From CAZEER01 sp964511215 (GTDB lineage Bacteria; Fidelibacterota; Marinisomatia; Marinisomatales; UBA1611): 11,435 nt of DNA. The stretch spans positions 1-11,435 of the forward strand of contig CAZEER010000067.1 in NCBI GenBank assembly GCA_964511215.1. The letters are read 5' to 3'. A program made the position numbers and the translations under genes. Shown here piece by piece: positions 1 through 7,090 of this stretch (position 1 is the first letter of the stretch; each line of letters starts with the position of its first letter). The notes under the pieces were generated by a model. That model was given only the letters and a program-made list of their open reading frames with translations, did no database searches and was not told the DNA's origin.

Positions 1-52
1 AGAACAAGTGCCTCCTAAGCATTAGATGCAGGTTCGATTCCTGCCGAGGGTA
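1..52 (+). tRNA. tRNA-Arg(CCT), 3' part; 5' end outside the window
   Basis: The fragment begins in the D arm. The anticodon stem AGTGC/GCATT (7-11 and 19-23) closes a seven-base loop with anticodon CCT at 14-16, which reads the Arg codon AGG. The T arm is GCAGG/CCTGC (28-32 and 40-44) around the loop TTCGATT. The 3' acceptor strand is 45-51 and the discriminator base is A52. The next bases are CAT, so CCA is not encoded and must be added by tRNA nucleotidyltransferase. About 20 bases of the 5' end, including the 5' acceptor strand, are missing, so acceptor pairing cannot be checked. The arm geometry makes the identification secure. Confidence 0.9.
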
Positions 53-72
53 CATAATAAAAGAAAAATAAT

Positions 73-747
73 ATGCTCAGACCAAAAAAACATATAACTA
101 GAAAAGAAATTCGAAGAGATCCACTTTTAGAAACGGTGGATCAGGCGCAAGCTCATATAGAGCAAAATAAATCCACTTACATGAAAGTTGCTGTTGGTGT
201 CATTGGAATGTTAATTGTTTTTAACATTACTGTTGGTAAACGAACACAGCGAAATATTGATGCAAGTGCCTCTCTGGGGCAAGCGTTAATATCCTTGGAT
301 AGAAATGATTTGAATACTGCTCAATTTCAATTAGAAACTATTAATGATGAGTTTACTGGAACTAATAGCGGTGACATATCTGAATACTACCTAGGTAAAA
401 TTCAATATGAATCTGGAGAATTAATAGATGCTGAAAAGTATTTACAAGATTTTTTAAAAAAGGATTCGGCACCATATTTACATATTCCAGCGATACTTAT
501 GTTAATAGATATTGAATTAAATAAAAATAATCTTACTGAAGCTATAGGCTTAGTAGACAAGGGCATTAGAGTATGTGAAGATATTCATAATCTTAGAACC
601 CTAAAATTGAAAAAAGCTCAATTAAGTTTTATTAATGGAGATAAAGAAATTTCCCGCAAAATTATTGATGAGATATTGAAAGATAAAAACCTTGGTTCAA
701 ATCATAGACTGATGGCAGAGGAAATTTTTGGAAAACTTGTAGGCTAA
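73..747 (+). CDS. membrane-anchored TPR-like protein of unknown function
   Basis: This 224-residue protein has a basic N-terminus (about residues 1-35, rich in Lys and Arg) and one hydrophobic segment at about 37-54. The rest is helical. Residues about 66-95, 103-135, 137-170 and 173-203 look like degenerate tetratricopeptide helix pairs, for example YYLGKIQYESGELIDAEKYL. No signal-peptidase site or catalytic motif is visible. The positive-inside rule would put the N-terminus in the cytoplasm and the repeats in the periplasm, as in YfgM-type proteins, but that is inference. TPR domains usually bind other proteins. The ATG at 73 lies 20 nt after the tRNA-Arg end, has no Shine-Dalgarno, and is the first start in the frame. 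The gene may share the tRNA transcript. The T-rich hairpin at 791-821 probably ends its message. The specific partner is unknown. Confidence 0.75.
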   Translation: MLRPKKHITRKEIRRDPLLETVDQAQAHIEQNKSTYMKVAVGVIGMLIVFNITVGKRTQRNIDASASLGQALISLDRNDLNTAQFQLETINDEFTGTNSGDISEYYLGKIQYESGELIDAEKYLQDFLKKDSAPYLHIPAILMLIDIELNKNNLTEAIGLVDKGIRVCEDIHNLRTLKLKKAQLSFINGDKEISRKIIDEILKDKNLGSNHRLMAEEIFGKLVG

Positions 748-751
748 TTCC

Positions 752-780
752 TTGATAAAATAAGATAAATCCATTAAATT
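752..780 (+). promoter_or_regulatory. possible sigma-70-type promoter for the rimP cluster
   Basis: TTGATA at 752-757 matches the -35 consensus at five of six bases. After 17 nt comes TAAATT (775-780), which matches the -10 consensus at four of six. Transcription would start near 787, just before the hairpin at 791-810, so that hairpin would form the extreme 5' end of the rimP message. In a sequence this A+T-rich, chance matches are common, so this is only a candidate. Confidence 0.35.
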
Positions 781-790
781 ACTAGGCTGA

Positions 791-821
791 AAGCGGGTGA
801 AAACCCGCTTTTCTTTTGTTT
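791..821 (+). terminator. GC-rich hairpin with T-rich tail immediately before rimP
   Basis: AAGCGGGT (791-798) and ACCCGCTT (803-810) form a perfect 8-bp stem around a GAAA (GNRA) loop, followed by the T-rich run TTCTTTTGTTT (811-821). This is the form of an intrinsic terminator. It lies 44 nt after the TPR-protein stop and ends 3 nt before the rimP ATG, so it would also occupy the ribosome-binding region of rimP. Terminator-like elements in front of rimP have been described in other bacteria as rimP leaders (attenuators). Whether this one ends the upstream transcript, attenuates the cluster, or does both cannot be decided from sequence alone. Confidence 0.75.
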
Positions 822-824
822 GAA

Positions 825-1265
825 ATGTCTGATGGTTTAAAACATATCGTTGAGTCTTACCTTATTGAAGGTGCAGTTCTTTTAGATTTACTAGAGGATA
901 AGAGTGCTGGATATATAAGAGTAGTTATTGATTCAGAAAATACAATTACTTTAAATGATACTGCAGGATTAACAAAACGGTTGAAAAATTCTGAGGAGAT
1001 TAATATGCTTTACCCTGACGGATATCGTCTTGAAGTGACTACCCCTGGTATAGAGCAACCTATCCAATATCCATTCCAGTATAAGAAGAATATTAATAGA
1101 GAAATCACTTTAATGTTTAATGATGGGTGTGATATTAAGAATATCACTGGAGTCATTGTCAATGCAGACAAAAAAAGAATAAAAATAACTGATAAAAGTG
1201 AGAATATGTTTTGCATACCCTATGATCAAGTTCAATCTGCAAAAGTAAATATTTCATTTAAATAA
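825..1265 (+). CDS. rimP: ribosome maturation factor RimP
   Basis: RimP binds the free 30S subunit and helps assemble its head region, together with factors such as RbfA. The protein is 146 residues from the ATG at 825, a normal length for the family (about 150). The family hallmark YRLEVTTPGIEQPI is at residues 67-80, at the end of the N-terminal alpha/beta domain. The C-terminal part, about residues 88-146, fits the SH3-like barrel. A TTG at 816 in the same frame would add MFE, but it lies inside the T-run of the preceding hairpin, so ATG 825 is preferred. No Shine-Dalgarno is present, because the hairpin tail occupies that place. nusA follows 15 nt downstream, the classic rimP-nusA pairing. 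Identification is secure from the motif and the position. Confidence 0.93.
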   Translation: MSDGLKHIVESYLIEGAVLLDLLEDKSAGYIRVVIDSENTITLNDTAGLTKRLKNSEEINMLYPDGYRLEVTTPGIEQPIQYPFQYKKNINREITLMFNDGCDIKNITGVIVNADKKRIKITDKSENMFCIPYDQVQSAKVNISFK

Positions 1266-1270
1266 CATCT

Positions 1271-1275
1271 AGGAG
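1271..1275 (+). promoter_or_regulatory. Shine-Dalgarno AGGAG deciding the TTG start of nusA
   Basis: AGGAG is followed by five T residues and then TTG at 1281, which is suitable spacing for ribosome binding. It supports the non-ATG start of nusA. It is one of only two clear Shine-Dalgarno sequences in the window; the other is in front of rpsO. Confidence 0.75.
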
Positions 1276-1280
1276 TTTTT

Positions 1281-2648
1281 TTGGTAAATAGAGAGTTAAT
1301 TGAAGTTTTTTCCGAGATTGCTCGTGAAAAAAATGTTGAACGTTCTGAGTTGGCAACAATTCTTGAAGAATTATTTCTTTACGTTATAGAAAAAGAATAT
1401 GGAGACTCATCAAATTGCAGTTGTATAGTAAATATTGATAAAGGTGAAATAGAAATATATGCAGAAAAGACAATCGTTGAAGAAATAGATGATTATAAGG
1501 TAGAGATTACACTCGATGAGGCAATATCAAAAGAGCCTGAAGCTGCAGATTTGGAAATCGGCGATATATTTGTCGAAGTTATAGACCCCAAAGTTTTTGG
1601 TAGAAGATTAGTTACGACCGCAAAACAATTTTTTGCACAAAGACTAAGAGATGTAGAGAGAAATTATATCTATGAAGATTATGCCAATAGAGTTGGTGAG
1701 ATTATTATTGGTGTTGTTCATCAAGTCCAAAGGGATGGAGTATTTATCAATATAGAGCAAGCAGAACTAAGAATGCCCAAAAAGGAACAGATTCAAACTG
1801 AGAGATATCGGAGAGGTGACACACTGCGTGCGGTAATTAAGTCTGTAGAAGTGACATCCAGGGGTCCTGATATAATTGCTTCAAGAAGTGATAACCATTT
1901 TCTCTACAAGTTGTTTGAGTTAGAGGTTCCTGAGATAGAAGATGGGATCATTGATATTACTTCGATCGCTAGATACCCTGGCGAAAGAGCAAAGATTATT
2001 GTGCGTTCTAACGATAGAAGAATTGACCCTGTTGGGGCATGTGTCGGGATGCGCGGTAGTAGGATCCAAGCAATTGTTAGAGAATTAAATAATGAAAAAA
2101 TTGATATAGTTAATTACAGCGAGCAAGATGAAATATTAGTAACTAGGGCTTTGTCTCCAGCTAAACCCGCAAAACTCCTTTTGGATGATGAAAAAAAATA
2201 TTGTGTTGCACTTTTTGAAGATGACAGCTTAGATGCTGCTATCGGTAGAAATGGTATGAATATTAATCTTGCATCTAAATTAACCGAATATAAAATTGAT
2301 GCTTACGGCATTCAAGAGTATGATCGCATTCAAGAAGATCAAAAAACAATATTAGCTGATATAGATGGTGTTAATAAGGATTTTGCTGAAGCGCTTAATA
2401 ATAACAATATAATAATCGTATCAGACCTATTAGACGCAGACATGGAAGATCTACTTAAAATTGATTCTATTAGTGAGGATGATCTCGATGATATTTATGA
2501 AGCAGTACAATTATTTATTGAAAGAAAAATTGATATTGTGGATGAAGAGGATTCAGAAGATGTAATATCTAGTTTAGATTTAGATATTTCTGAGATTGCA
2601 GTTGAAAAAGAAAAAAGTGTAGATGCAAGTAATACAGAAGAGGAATAA
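1281..2648 (+). CDS. nusA: transcription termination/antitermination factor NusA
   Basis: NusA binds RNA polymerase and modulates pausing, intrinsic termination and antitermination. The 455 residues show the expected order. An N-terminal polymerase-binding domain covers about 1-130. The S1 domain is at about 137-202. KH1 is at about 233-290, with the GxxG-type loop VGMRGSRIQAIVREL near 255-269. KH2 is at about 305-350, with AIGRNGMNINLASKL near 320-334. A helix-hairpin-helix-like segment at about 358-415 (ADIDGVNKDFAEALNNNNI) is followed by an acidic tail (DEEDSEDV to NTEEE) of about 35 residues. Translation starts at TTG 1281 behind AGGAG; the next in-frame Met is at residue 165, inside the S1 domain, so no ATG start fits. 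infB follows after 33 nt without the ylxR and L7Ae-like genes found there in Firmicutes. Confidence 0.97.
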   Translation: MVNRELIEVFSEIAREKNVERSELATILEELFLYVIEKEYGDSSNCSCIVNIDKGEIEIYAEKTIVEEIDDYKVEITLDEAISKEPEAADLEIGDIFVEVIDPKVFGRRLVTTAKQFFAQRLRDVERNYIYEDYANRVGEIIIGVVHQVQRDGVFINIEQAELRMPKKEQIQTERYRRGDTLRAVIKSVEVTSRGPDIIASRSDNHFLYKLFELEVPEIEDGIIDITSIARYPGERAKIIVRSNDRRIDPVGACVGMRGSRIQAIVRELNNEKIDIVNYSEQDEILVTRALSPAKPAKLLLDDEKKYCVALFEDDSLDAAIGRNGMNINLASKLTEYKIDAYGIQEYDRIQEDQKTILADIDGVNKDFAEALNNNNIIIVSDLLDADMEDLLKIDSISEDDLDDIYEAVQLFIERKIDIVDEEDSEDVISSLDLDISEIAVEKEKSVDASNTEEE

Positions 2649-2681
2649 TAATTATTTTTCAAAACACAAAATAAATATTAT

Positions 2682-5162
2682 ATGGCAAAAATTAGAATAT
2701 TTCAATTAGCAAAAGAATTAAATCTGTCACACACAGATATTTTAACTTTTCTTAAATCTAAGAAAGTGGATGTCTCTAGCCACATGTCACCTGTAGATGA
2801 TAATACGCATAAAATGATCATGGATGAATTCTCAAAAGATAAGGAACAGGTGGAGAGATATAGAAAAGAGCAAGTTCGAAGAGAGATTCATGATACTAGA
2901 TTAAAAGAACAACAACAGGCAGGAAAAAAATTAAAGTTACTATCTTTAACTGAACAGCGTCAGATTGAGAAAAAAGAACACAAAATAATTGAAGAAAAGA
3001 AAAAGAAAGAAAAAAAGAAAGAACAAGAAAAAGAGAATATAGAGTTAGCTAATAAAATAGCTCAGCAACAAAAAGAATTTGAAAATAGAAATCGAAGAAA
3101 TGAAAAGCATCTAACTGATAAGAAAAGTGATTCAAGTCGAAAAGCGAAGGAGTTAAAAAAGAAGTTTAAGTCTAATAAAAAGTTACGATCAATTGACTTA
3201 GCTGATATCCAAGGAAAAATTGGCGCAGGTACAAGTAAACAGAATATAAATAAAAAAAATAAGCAAGAAGACAAAGCCTCAGGATCTGTAAAAACAAAGG
3301 TAAAAGGAATCCTTGCGCGAATGGATACAAAGGCGAAGAAAAAACAGCACAAAAAAATAAAACAAAAAGATGAAGATATCCCTACAGTTGATGACGGTGA
3401 TAAGCCAGTTATCAAAGTAGCAGAGTTCTCGAACGTTGAAGAATTAGGAAAAATTTTTGGTGTAACATCTAGTGATATTATTCAGATTTGTATTGAACTG
3501 GGAATGCTGGTAACAAAAAATCAAAGAATGGACTGGGATATGATTGAATTGTTGGCTGAACATTTTGGATTTATCCCAGATAAAATCACTGATCTAGGAG
3601 AGGACCTATTCCAACTTGAGGAAACCGATGATGATATTAAAAATGCTAAACCTAGAGCTCCAATAGTAACGGTTATGGGGCATGTTGATCATGGTAAGAC
3701 TAGTCTTTTAGACTATATTCGTAAGACAAATGTAGCAGAGGGAGAATCTGGAGGTATTACTCAGCATATTGGTGCATACAAAGTATTTTATAATGATAGG
3801 CAGTTAACTTTTCTTGACACACCGGGTCATGAAGCATTTACGGCAATGCGTGCTAGAGGCGCACAGGTCACCGATATTGTTATTTTAGTTGTAGCTGCGG
3901 ATGACGCTGCTATGCCTCAAACTATTGAAGCAATCAGTCATACAAAGGCTGCTGGAGTACCAATGGTTGTAGCAATTAATAAAATGGATATTCCTGGTGC
4001 AGACCCTGAAAAAGTAAGACGATCTCTTTCAGAGAATGAGGTTTTAGTTGAATCTTGGGGAGGAAAAATTCAAGATATTGAGATAAGTGCAAAAACTGGT
4101 GATGGAATTGAGAGCTTAATGGAAAGTTTATTATTGGAAACGGATGTCTTAGAGCTTAAATCTAACTATGAATGTAATGCTAGAGGTTCGGTCGTGGATT
4201 CAAGGTTGGACAAAGGGCTAGGCCCGGTTGGTACAGTTTTAATAAAGCAGGGTACTTTGAAGATTGGTGATCCATTTATTTGTGGAGACTTTACGGGTAA
4301 AGTAAGAACGCTTACTAATGAAAATGGAAAAAAATTAATAGAAGCTGGACCATCTGATGCAATACAGATTCAAGGTTTTGATCAAGTGCCTCAGGCAGCA
4401 GATTTATTCGCAGTGGTTGATAATGAAAAGGAAATAAAACGTATCTCTTCTGAAAGACAAAGAATAAAAAGAGAAATTGAACAAAAGAAAATGGCTTTTT
4501 CTCTAGATCAAATGTCTTCATTGATCAAAGAAGGTACAATGAAAACATTACCTCTAATAATCAAGGGTGATGTTGATGGTTCAGTAGAGGCCCTTGCTGA
4601 GTCACTTGAAAAAATTAAGAATGATGAAGTAGGAATAAAGGTAGTACATAAGAGCGTCGGTATGGTTACAGAGTCAGATGTTTTATTGGCTGAAGCTTCA
4701 AAAGCAGTTATTATTGGATTTCATGTTCAGGTAAATTCTAATGCTCGGTTACAAGCAACTCAGGCAGGGGTAGATATAAGAACATATAATGTAATATATC
4801 AAGCAGTAGAAGAATTGACACTGGCACTTGAAGGTATGTTGGAACCCGATAAGGTAGAAAATAGTATTGGAAAAGCTCAGGTCTTGACTCAATTTAAAAT
4901 ACCTAAAATTGGATTCATCGCTGGTTGTAAAGTTTTAGAGGGATTAATTATTCGCAATGGAAAAGCTAGAGTTACAAGGGATGGTGAAACCATAAAAGAG
5001 GGTCTAATTAATTCTCTAAAACGGCACAAGGATGATGCAAAGGAAGTAAAAGATGGATTAGAATGTGGTATAGGTATTGAAGGAATAAAGAAATTTAAAG
5101 AAGGTGATGTTATTGAAGTGTACGATATACGTGAAGTGAAACGTAAATTAGAATTGAATTGA
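2682..5162 (+). CDS. infB: translation initiation factor IF-2
   Basis: IF2 is the GTPase that places fMet-tRNA in the 30S P site and promotes subunit joining. The 826 residues include two IF2_N-like modules, at about 1-50 (IRIFQLAKELNLSHTDILTF) and about 246-300 (VEELGKIFGVTSSDII). Between them is a Lys/Glu-rich, probably helical or disordered linker (about 60-235). The G domain has G1 GHVDHGKTS (333-341), G2 GGITQ (357-361), G3 DTPGH (379-383), G4 NKMD (433-436) and G5 SAKTG (469-473). After it come the beta-barrel domain II, domain III (PLIIKGDVDGSVEAL), and the C-terminal fMet-tRNA-binding barrel ending in EVYDIREVKRKLELN. All GTPase residues are present. The ATG at 2682 has no Shine-Dalgarno and follows an A/T-rich spacer. 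The stop TGA overlaps the rbfA start. Confidence 0.98.
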   Translation: MAKIRIFQLAKELNLSHTDILTFLKSKKVDVSSHMSPVDDNTHKMIMDEFSKDKEQVERYRKEQVRREIHDTRLKEQQQAGKKLKLLSLTEQRQIEKKEHKIIEEKKKKEKKKEQEKENIELANKIAQQQKEFENRNRRNEKHLTDKKSDSSRKAKELKKKFKSNKKLRSIDLADIQGKIGAGTSKQNINKKNKQEDKASGSVKTKVKGILARMDTKAKKKQHKKIKQKDEDIPTVDDGDKPVIKVAEFSNVEELGKIFGVTSSDIIQICIELGMLVTKNQRMDWDMIELLAEHFGFIPDKITDLGEDLFQLEETDDDIKNAKPRAPIVTVMGHVDHGKTSLLDYIRKTNVAEGESGGITQHIGAYKVFYNDRQLTFLDTPGHEAFTAMRARGAQVTDIVILVVAADDAAMPQTIEAISHTKAAGVPMVVAINKMDIPGADPEKVRRSLSENEVLVESWGGKIQDIEISAKTGDGIESLMESLLLETDVLELKSNYECNARGSVVDSRLDKGLGPVGTVLIKQGTLKIGDPFICGDFTGKVRTLTNENGKKLIEAGPSDAIQIQGFDQVPQAADLFAVVDNEKEIKRISSERQRIKREIEQKKMAFSLDQMSSLIKEGTMKTLPLIIKGDVDGSVEALAESLEKIKNDEVGIKVVHKSVGMVTESDVLLAEASKAVIIGFHVQVNSNARLQATQAGVDIRTYNVIYQAVEELTLALEGMLEPDKVENSIGKAQVLTQFKIPKIGFIAGCKVLEGLIIRNGKARVTRDGETIKEGLINSLKRHKDDAKEVKDGLECGIGIEGIKKFKEGDVIEVYDIREVKRKLELN

Positions 5163-5170
5163 ATTCTAAT
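5147..5170 (+). promoter_or_regulatory. hairpin with the infB stop/rbfA start in its loop
   Basis: ATTAGAATT (5147-5155) pairs perfectly with AATTCTAAT (5162-5170), giving a 9-bp stem with a six-base loop GAATTG (5156-5161). The rbfA TTG start (5159-5161) is wholly in the loop. The infB TGA stop (5160-5162) runs from the loop into the first paired base. Ribosomes finishing infB would have to melt the stem, so a role in translational coupling is plausible. Only one G-C pair is present, so stability is modest. Confidence 0.45.
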
Positions 5171-5512
5171 AAGCCCTACAGTCGCTCTGAAAGAGTCTCA
5201 AAACAAGTTTTAGATATTTTAAGTGGTATTCTTGTTAAACATATTGATCTTTCTTCCTTAGGGTTTGTGACTTTGACATATGTGACAATGTCTCCAGATT
5301 TAAAATCTGCAAAAGTATTCTACTCTGTTTTAGAACAAAAAAAATCAAATGAAGAGATAAATATTGAGATTAATAAAAAACAGAAGGCATTTAAAAAATT
5401 TATGGGTCCTGAGCTGCGATTGAAATCTACACCTGCTATTCGATTTTATTTGGATGATACTCTTTCATATGGAGAAAAAATAAATAAACTCTTCCAGGAT
5501 TCAGATATTTAA
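5159..5512 (+). CDS. rbfA: 30S ribosome-binding factor RbfA
   Basis: RbfA is a single KH-type domain protein that binds the 30S subunit near helix 1 of 16S rRNA during late maturation and cold adaptation. The 117 residues match the family in length and pattern. The N-terminal helix is YSRSERVSKQVLDILSGIL. The central strand region is VTLTYVTMSPDLKSAKVFYSV, the usual D-L-x-x-A-K-V-x-x-S signature. The C-terminal part is LRLKSTPAIRFYLDDTLSYG followed by the helix EKINKLF. The start is TTG at 5159: the frame is closed upstream by TAA at 5144-5146, and no ATG or GTG lies before the conserved helix. It overlaps the infB stop by 4 nt, which implies translational coupling. No Shine-Dalgarno is visible. 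Confidence 0.92.
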   Translation: MNSNKPYSRSERVSKQVLDILSGILVKHIDLSSLGFVTLTYVTMSPDLKSAKVFYSVLEQKKSNEEINIEINKKQKAFKKFMGPELRLKSTPAIRFYLDDTLSYGEKINKLFQDSDI

Positions 5513-5519
5513 TAATTTA

Positions 5520-6173
5520 ATGATTTTAAATCTTCATAAACCTATAGGCTGGACATCATTTGATGTAGTAAAAAAAATTAGATCTATAACTCATGAAAAA
5601 AAAGTAGGGCATGCTGGTACACTTGATCCTTTTGCTGAAGGTGTTCTTATACTAGGGACAGGTAAGGATACTAAAATTTTATCTGATATAACTAAAGATA
5701 AAAAAACATACGAAGCGTCTTTATTATTAGGGATGTCAACTAACACTTTGGACACAGAAGGTGATATTGTTGCGAATAATCCCGTTCCAATTTTATCAGA
5801 AGAAAAAATAACAGATGTTTTGAATTCATTCATTGGTGATTCTTTGCAGATACCACCCATGTTTTCTGCGAAAAAAATAAATGGACAGCGTTTATATAAA
5901 TTAGCTAGAAAAAATATAACTATCGAAAGAGAGCCGCATAAAATTAAAATATTTTCTATTAGCCTTTTAAGCTATATTGAAAATGTGCTTTCTTTTGTGG
6001 TAACATGCTCCAAAGGTACATATGTTAGAGTCTTAGGAAAAGATATTGCAGAAAGATTAAATACTATTGGTCATCTCACAAGATTAATAAGAACAAAAGT
6101 CGGAAAATTTTCGATTGAAAAATCATTAACAATTGAAAAATTTCAATCATCGTGGAAATTCTCAGAAGTTTAG
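5520..6173 (+). CDS. truB: tRNA pseudouridine(55) synthase TruB
   Basis: TruB isomerises U55 in the T loop of tRNAs to pseudouridine and also acts as a tRNA folding chaperone. The opening NLHKPIGWTSFDVVKKIR is typical of the family. The catalytic motif GHAGTLDPFAEGVLILGTGK lies at residues 30-49, with the nucleophile Asp36. Further conserved blocks are PPMFSAKKINGQRLYKLAR (substrate-binding region) and CSKGTYVRVLGKDIAERL. At 217 residues it is much shorter than E. coli TruB (314) and has no room for a C-terminal PUA domain. It therefore belongs with the short TruB forms that carry only the catalytic core and a brief tail. The ATG at 5520 lies 7 nt after rbfA and has no Shine-Dalgarno. Its last 22 nt overlap the start of ribF. 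Confidence 0.96.
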   Translation: MILNLHKPIGWTSFDVVKKIRSITHEKKVGHAGTLDPFAEGVLILGTGKDTKILSDITKDKKTYEASLLLGMSTNTLDTEGDIVANNPVPILSEEKITDVLNSFIGDSLQIPPMFSAKKINGQRLYKLARKNITIEREPHKIKIFSISLLSYIENVLSFVVTCSKGTYVRVLGKDIAERLNTIGHLTRLIRTKVGKFSIEKSLTIEKFQSSWKFSEV

Positions 6174-7090
6174 ACTCATTTATTCCGCTTGAATCGTCTG
6201 TTCTAACCATTGGATCATATGATGGTATTCATCGTGGGCATCAGAAGGTTTTATCAACGGTTGTAGAACATTCAAAACTTCTTAAAGTACCATCTGTTTT
6301 AGTGACATTTGATCCACACCCTCGATATGTTTTAGACCCTAATGCAAAAGAATTATCACTCATTATGGGAATTGAGCAAAAATTAGAAATAATTGAATCT
6401 ATTGGGATTAATATTGTATATATAATAAACTTTACACGAAAATTATCAAAAACTACTGCTCGAGAATTTCTTGAAACTATTATACATTCTTTCTTTAGTC
6501 CTATATATATGATTATTGGGTACAATCATCATTTCGGGAAAAATAGAGAGGGTAACGCAGAGTTTTTATTGAAATATTGTAAAGAAAAATCTATTGAATT
6601 GGATATAATAGAGTCTGTATCAGATAATGAAAAAAGTATATCTAGTTCCCGAATACGTCAACTTATCATAGATGGACATATTAGGAAAGCAAATCTAATT
6701 TTAGGGTCAGTTTTTAGTTTTAAAGGTGTAGTTGTAAAGGGGGCAGGAAGAGGTGTTGGTTTAAACTTTCCGACTGCCAATATTATTCCGGTTGAGAATA
6801 AGCAAATTTTACCTAAGATTGGTGTCTATTTTGTTAGGGGAAGGATTATTGGACTTAATGCTTATGGTATGTGTAATTTAGGGGTAAGACCTACCTTTGA
6901 AGAAAATGAACTTATTATGGAAGTACATTTTTTCCTTGACGAAGTAGATAATTTATATGGGAAAGAGGTAACAATAGAGTTTTTTGAGAGAATACGGGAC
7001 GAAAAAAAATTTCCCACTTCTGAAAAATTAGTAAAACAATTACAAAAGGATAAACAAAAATGCCTTTCGATAAAAGGCAAATACGAATAG
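6152..7090 (+). CDS. ribF: bifunctional riboflavin kinase/FAD synthetase RibF
   Basis: RibF phosphorylates riboflavin to FMN and adenylates FMN to FAD in the cytoplasm. The 312 residues carry both domains. The N-terminal nucleotidyltransferase (about 15-175) has GSYDGIHRGH (21-30, the HxGH nucleotide motif), TFDPHP (52-57), IGYNHHFGKNREGN (122-135) and SSSRIR (164-169). The C-terminal flavokinase (about 185-305) has FPTAN (206-210), CNLGVRPTF (241-249), Glu257 in MEVHFF as the likely general base, and LYGKEV. Small departures from the usual motifs are GSYDG for GNFDG and LNFPTAN for LGFPTAN; the Mg/ATP-contacting PTAN is intact. GTG 6152 is the only ATG, GTG or TTG codon in frame upstream of the first motif. 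It overlaps truB by 22 nt and has no Shine-Dalgarno. No FMN riboswitch is visible nearby. Confidence 0.95.
   Translation: MEILRSLDSFIPLESSVLTIGSYDGIHRGHQKVLSTVVEHSKLLKVPSVLVTFDPHPRYVLDPNAKELSLIMGIEQKLEIIESIGINIVYIINFTRKLSKTTAREFLETIIHSFFSPIYMIIGYNHHFGKNREGNAEFLLKYCKEKSIELDIIESVSDNEKSISSSRIRQLIIDGHIRKANLILGSVFSFKGVVVKGAGRGVGLNFPTANIIPVENKQILPKIGVYFVRGRIIGLNAYGMCNLGVRPTFEENELIMEVHFFLDEVDNLYGKEVTIEFFERIRDEKKFPTSEKLVKQLQKDKQKCLSIKGKYE
7061..7079 (+). promoter_or_regulatory. hairpin ahead of the rpsO ribosome-binding site
   Basis: TGCCTTT (7061-7067) and AAAGGCA (7073-7079) form a perfect 7-bp stem with the loop CGATA. It lies in the last codons of ribF, ends 9 nt before the rpsO AGGAG, and has no T-run after it, so it is not a terminator. 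S15 represses its own mRNA through structured leaders in several bacterial phyla, and the structures differ between lineages. This hairpin is a candidate part of such a leader. Confidence 0.35.

Noticed and set aside
816..824. TTG start for rimP three codons upstream of the ATG
   Set aside because: The TTG lies within the T-rich tail of the hairpin and has no Shine-Dalgarno. The ATG at 825 gives a normal RimP N-terminus.
2990..3030. Poly-purine, A-rich run in infB, and A8 runs in nusA (near 2191) and ribF (near 7003), considered as programmed slippage sites
   Set aside because: Each reads in frame as Lys-rich or Glu-Lys-Lys codons, the surrounding frames are intact, and such runs are expected in A+T-rich genomes. 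No stop-bypass or fused product is implied.
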